From JBFIHF01 sp964411125 (GTDB taxonomy: Bacteria > Myxococcota_A > Bradymonadia > Bradymonadales > Bradymonadaceae), in NCBI GenBank assembly GCA_964411125.1, contig CAYPJU010000148.1, positions 1-7,399 on the forward strand: 7,399 nucleotides of DNA, written 5' to 3'. Below, piece by piece: positions 4,854 through 7,399 of the stretch. The notes beneath the pieces are model-generated. The model saw only the letters and a program-made list of their open reading frames with translations, ran no database searches and was not told where the DNA came from. Made by a program: the position numbers and the translations under genes. The first letter of the stretch is position 1, and each line of letters opens with the position of its first letter.

Positions 4854-6044
4854 ATGAAGAACTGGAAGATGGGGCTCACGATTGCCTCGATGATGGCGTT
4901 CGGCGCCGCCTGCGGCGGTAACAACGGCACCAACAACGGCACCAACAACGGTGGCACCAACAACGGTGGTACCAACAACGGTCAGTCGAACAACGGAACC
5001 GTCGCGCCGAACAACGGCACGGGCGGCAGCAACAATGGCACCGTCGCGCCGAACAACGGCACCGCCGGTACCAACAACGGGACGACCGTCGCCAACAACG
5101 GCACGACGGTACCGGCTCCGCCCACCTGCGCGGACGCGAACCCGCCGGCTCGCTGCTCGGAAGATCCGACCACGAAGACGGACTGGGCGCCGACCTCGAT
5201 CATCAACCAGCTCATCATCGAAGGCACCGAAGACGATCCCGTCTGCTGCTTCGACTATACGGGCGACGGCGAGATCGACAACGCACTGGGTCAGGACGTC
5301 GGTGGGCTGATCGGCCTCGACGCCATCAACGACAACATCGCGACCAGCATCGACGACGGCTCGCTCGTCCTCCTTCTGGAGCACGCCGGTCTCGACGATG
5401 CGACGACCGACGACGACTTCCTGATCAACTTCTTCATCGGGTCGCACGTCGAGCCGTTCGACGGTCTCGAAGCCACGAACAACCAGGTCCTCATCGACCC
5501 GGCCTCGTTCGACATGGGTTCGCAGCCGCAGGCCTACGTGCCCGACGCCTCCGTCACCGGTGGCGCCGTCGCCGCTGGACCGGGAACCGTGAAGATCCAG
5601 ATCTCGCTCGCTGCTGCCACGCTCGACGTCACCGTCAGCCAGGCCCGCATCGAAGCGGACGTCGACGCCGCCAACAGCGCTCTCGACGCGACCGGCGTCA
5701 GCCTCTCGGGCGGCAAGCTCGGTGGTGTCGTCAAGGTCCGCGACGTCTTCACCGCAGCCAACGAGTTCGCCGCGAACTCCTGCACCTGCCTCGGCCTCAC
5801 GCAGCCCCTCCTCGACGACAACGGCATGTGCCCCGAAGACGGTGGTGACGTGACGGCTTGCGAAGACGCGATGGAAGACACCTGCGCGACGGTCGGCGAG
5901 AACTGCGGCCTCTTCGGCGCGGTCTCGATCTTCGCCGACGTCGACCTCGACGGTGACGGCGCTGCCGGAACCATCGACGACGGCCTGTCGCTCGGTGCGT
6001 CCTTCACGACCGCTGGTGCCGAAATCACCGGCGTCGAGCAGTGA
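4854..6044 (+). CDS. Cell-surface lipoprotein with an Asn-Asn-Gly-Thr tether
   Basis: A 396-residue exported lipoprotein. Residues 1-20 (MKNWKMGLTIASMMAFGAAC) are the signal with the probable lipidated C20. The lipobox is imperfect (FGAAC, glycine at -3). Residues 23-87 are a low-complexity tether with eleven NNG units, which would hold the folded part away from the membrane. The globular part (about 90-396) is acidic and has ten cysteines (92, 101, 131, 132, 310, 312, 326, 336, 344, 351), probably paired in disulfides. Two Asp-rich loops, DYTGDGEID (134-142) and DVDLDGDG (362-369), look like calcium-binding sites. NNG-type tethers after a lipobox are typical of surface lipoproteins in Bradymonadales-like bacteria. 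A strong ribosome site, a plausible promoter and a strong terminator make it a self-standing, probably well-expressed gene. The function of the folded domain is not recognised; adhesion or surface structure is a guess. Confidence 0.85.
   Translation: MKNWKMGLTIASMMAFGAACGGNNGTNNGTNNGGTNNGGTNNGQSNNGTVAPNNGTGGSNNGTVAPNNGTAGTNNGTTVANNGTTVPAPPTCADANPPARCSEDPTTKTDWAPTSIINQLIIEGTEDDPVCCFDYTGDGEIDNALGQDVGGLIGLDAINDNIATSIDDGSLVLLLEHAGLDDATTDDDFLINFFIGSHVEPFDGLEATNNQVLIDPASFDMGSQPQAYVPDASVTGGAVAAGPGTVKIQISLAAATLDVTVSQARIEADVDAANSALDATGVSLSGGKLGGVVKVRDVFTAANEFAANSCTCLGLTQPLLDDNGMCPEDGGDVTACEDAMEDTCATVGENCGLFGAVSIFADVDLDGDGAAGTIDDGLSLGASFTTAGAEITGVEQ
4917..5107 (+). repeat. Coding tandem repeat for the NNG tether, with unit length growing from 12 to 21 bases
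   Basis: Eleven Asn-Asn-Gly triplets start at residues 23, 27, 31, 36, 41, 46, 53, 60, 67, 74 and 81. The spacing is 4, 4, 5, 5, 5, then 7 five times, i.e. 12-, 15- and 21-base units in blocks. Most units are AACAACGG plus filler. A 23-base stretch at 4998-5020 recurs exactly at 5040-5062, a shift of 42 bases (two 21-base units), which points to recent duplication. All changes keep the reading frame. Confidence 0.85.
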
Positions 6045-6062
6045 TGCATCGCTGAGCATTCC

Positions 6063-6096
6063 AAAGGCCCTCCCCGCGCGGGAGGGCTTTTTTTTT
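6063..6096 (+). terminator. Rho-independent terminator of the NNG-linker lipoprotein gene
   Basis: GCCCTCCC (6067-6074) and GGGAGGGC (6080-6087) form a perfect 8-bp GC-rich stem with a 5-base loop, followed directly by nine T (6088-6096) and preceded by AAA. It lies 18 bases after the stop. This is the only classical intrinsic terminator in the window, and it separates the lipoprotein gene from the PRMT-like gene downstream. Confidence 0.95.
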
Positions 6097-6170
6097 GCCG
6101 ATCTAGCTGGTACCTGTGGAACTCGACGGTCGTGCAGTGGAGCCGTCGTTCAACCGCATACGAGCTACCG

Positions 6171-7331
6171 ATGAGCGATTCCTTTCTTCTCGATCCCGGC
6201 TTTCAATTCTCCGCTGCACTCGACCCGCACCGGCGCAGTGCCTACCGGCGGGCCCTCGAACAGGCCTTCAAGAAGATCGGAGGCAAACCGAGCGTAGCGC
6301 TGCTCGGCTGGCAAGCAGCGACGCTCATCGACGTCGTCGCCAACCGTGCCGGCCGTATCGTCATCGTCGAACGAGACGAAGAGCTCGCCGACAACCTGCA
6401 CGCAGGCATCGTCGCACGCGGATTCGGGGACAACGTGACGATGGTGAACGAGGACCCGGCGAGCGTTCGGCTCGACGAGAAGGTCGACATCGTCGTCGCC
6501 GGGCTCGCCTCGACATGGTTCATGGAAGGGCCGGGCGCAAAGATCCTCGTGAACGCGCGAGAACACGTCATCAAGAGCCGCGGAGTCATGATCCCGCGCC
6601 GGTTCGTGCATCTGATGGAGCTCGCGTGCTCGCCGACCGAAATCAACGGAATCTCCCTGCGCGTACCGCGCTACAACCGTCCCGGGGAGCCGATCCCGGT
6701 GTTGAGCGAATCGAAGCACTGGTCGACGACCGACCTGACCCGCGCCGACGCGATCGAGGTCGAGGTCGACGACACCATCATCATTCGGCCCCTGCTGTCT
6801 GGAACGCTGACGGGCCTGCGCCTCACGACCTTCTCCGAGCTCGCCGAGAACGTCGTCCATCCGGCGGCGCACTCCGGTTTCCAGTCGATCTTCGTGCCGC
6901 TCCGCTCAGACGTCGACGTCGTCGCCGGCCAGCCCGTCGAGATCTACGTCCGCTACGACTTCGGCGGCGGCATGCAGAAAACCCGCTTCAGCGCCCGCAA
7001 CCTCCAGAGTGACGAGACCGCAGAGCCCGAGTCGATCGAAGGGAGCGCGGTTGCCGAGGCGTTCCGCCAGAAGATCACGAAGATGATCCACGCCCTCGAC
7101 GAGCAGGGGCGAGGCCAAGACCTCGACAAAGTCGTCAGCTACACCATCAATCCCCACGGCGACGTCTCCCGGCTCGCCGCGCTCTTCTGGACGGTCGACG
7201 AGGAGTTCCAGAAGCCGCTCCGCGACGTCGTCGACTCCTTCCGCCGTGACATGGCGTCCGAGGGCCACAACGTCACCGACGAGACGATCTACGAGTTCCT
7301 GCTCGACGTGTACCGACGGGCGCGGGGGTAG
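6171..7331 (+). CDS. PRMT-fold SAM-methyltransferase-like protein with C-terminal extension
   Basis: A 386-residue cytoplasmic protein with the domain order of protein arginine methyltransferases (PRMT). Residues 40-70 correspond to the Rossmann start (SVALLGWQAATLIDVVANRAGRIVIVERDE) with the acidic E67 at the end of strand 2. Residues 104-143 (KVDIVVAG... through GVMIPRR) match the PRMT region that ends in a conserved I-x-P-x-R. Residues 205-275 match the C-terminal beta-barrel, with AHSGFQSIFVPL (233-244) at the THW-loop position and VVAGQPVEIYV after it. The GxGxG SAM motif is missing (LGWQAA), and of the two double-E-loop glutamates the first is replaced (G111) and only E119 remains, offset by one. 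Catalysis is therefore doubtful. About 95 residues after 290 form a helical extension not seen in standard PRMTs. The ATG at 6171 is preferred over a GTG at 6132, but neither has a clear ribosome site. It stands behind a terminator, so it is probably transcribed alone. Confidence 0.8.
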   Translation: MSDSFLLDPGFQFSAALDPHRRSAYRRALEQAFKKIGGKPSVALLGWQAATLIDVVANRAGRIVIVERDEELADNLHAGIVARGFGDNVTMVNEDPASVRLDEKVDIVVAGLASTWFMEGPGAKILVNAREHVIKSRGVMIPRRFVHLMELACSPTEINGISLRVPRYNRPGEPIPVLSESKHWSTTDLTRADAIEVEVDDTIIIRPLLSGTLTGLRLTTFSELAENVVHPAAHSGFQSIFVPLRSDVDVVAGQPVEIYVRYDFGGGMQKTRFSARNLQSDETAEPESIEGSAVAEAFRQKITKMIHALDEQGRGQDLDKVVSYTINPHGDVSRLAALFWTVDEEFQKPLRDVVDSFRRDMASEGHNVTDETIYEFLLDVYRRARG

Positions 7332-7357
7332 GTGCCCCGGGGCGCACCCCGCACCCA

Positions 7358-7399
7358 CCCCGGGCTAACGCCCGGGGCTACAGCCGCGCTGCGCGCGGC
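7358..7399 (+). repeat. Array C: hairpin repeats after the PRMT-like gene, cut by the window end
   Basis: CCCCGGGC (7358-7365) and GCCCGGGG (7370-7377) form a perfect 8-bp stem with a TAAC loop. After CTACA comes a perfect 17-base core, GCCGCGC-TGC-GCGCGGC (7383-7399). Its inner 15 bases are identical to the minus-strand reading of the core at 1026-1042, and the outermost pair changes from A-T to G-C. The array begins 26 bases after a stop codon and runs off the window. A shorter palindrome, GCCCCGGGGC (7334-7343), precedes it. Confidence 0.75.

Noticed and set aside
4797..6059. 420-residue minus-strand open frame opposite the NNG lipoprotein
   Set aside because: Its sequence is dominated by Val/Asp/Arg repeats created by the reverse complement of the NNG codons and Asp codons. 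The plus strand has the ribosome site, signal peptide and terminator.
6116..7012. 298-residue Arg-rich plus-strand open frame overlapping the PRMT-like gene
   Set aside because: Its composition is mostly Arg/His/Pro, typical of an off-frame reading of GC-rich codons, and it has no recognisable motif.

Overview
The window comes from a GC-rich bacterial chromosome. The protein-coding content suggests a deltaproteobacterial-type lineage (Myxococcota or Bradymonadota-like): a lipoprotein carries an Asn-Asn-Gly-Thr tether, there are Asp-rich calcium-loop motifs of the DxDGDG type, and the envelope proteins look predatory or social in style. This placement is an inference from protein style and is not proven. 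No phage, transposase, tRNA, rRNA or CRISPR was seen. No stretch longer than 300 bases lacks a gene.

Layout. 1-87: three 22-base-period hairpin units followed by a fourth, longer hairpin. 97-145: an AT-rich promoter/operator zone. 146-954 (+): a two-gene operon of an ArsR-family repressor and an AHSA1/SRPBCC protein, with a 4-base ATGA overlap. 955-1045: a second hairpin array, sitting exactly between convergent genes. 1046-2547 (-): two genes 2 bases apart, first an exported SecD-P1-head-like protein and then a lipocalin-like protein of unknown role. 2548-2673: a palindrome-rich divergent spacer. 2674-3204 (+): a membrane-anchored ScsD/TlpA-like thioredoxin with a CGVC active site. 3243-4700 (-): a large cysteine-containing lipoprotein, probably beta-propeller-like. 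4701-4853: a divergent promoter region. 4854-6044 (+): the NNG-linker lipoprotein, closed by a textbook rho-independent terminator. 6171-7331 (+): a PRMT-fold methyltransferase-like protein with a degenerate SAM site. 7358-7399: a third hairpin array, cut off by the window end.

How the genes may work together. The middle of the window (1046-6044) is an envelope neighbourhood: a periplasmic SecD-like protein, a periplasm-facing thiol oxidoreductase and two surface lipoproteins with 8 and 10 cysteines besides the lipidated one. The thioredoxin is a plausible partner for those cysteines, but this rests on adjacency only. The ArsR/SRPBCC pair is a common self-contained regulatory module. The PRMT-like gene looks independent because it lies behind a strong terminator.

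The most distinctive non-coding signal is the family of 17-base hairpin cores on a 22-base period. It occurs at three gene boundaries, and the stems differ by compensatory base changes.
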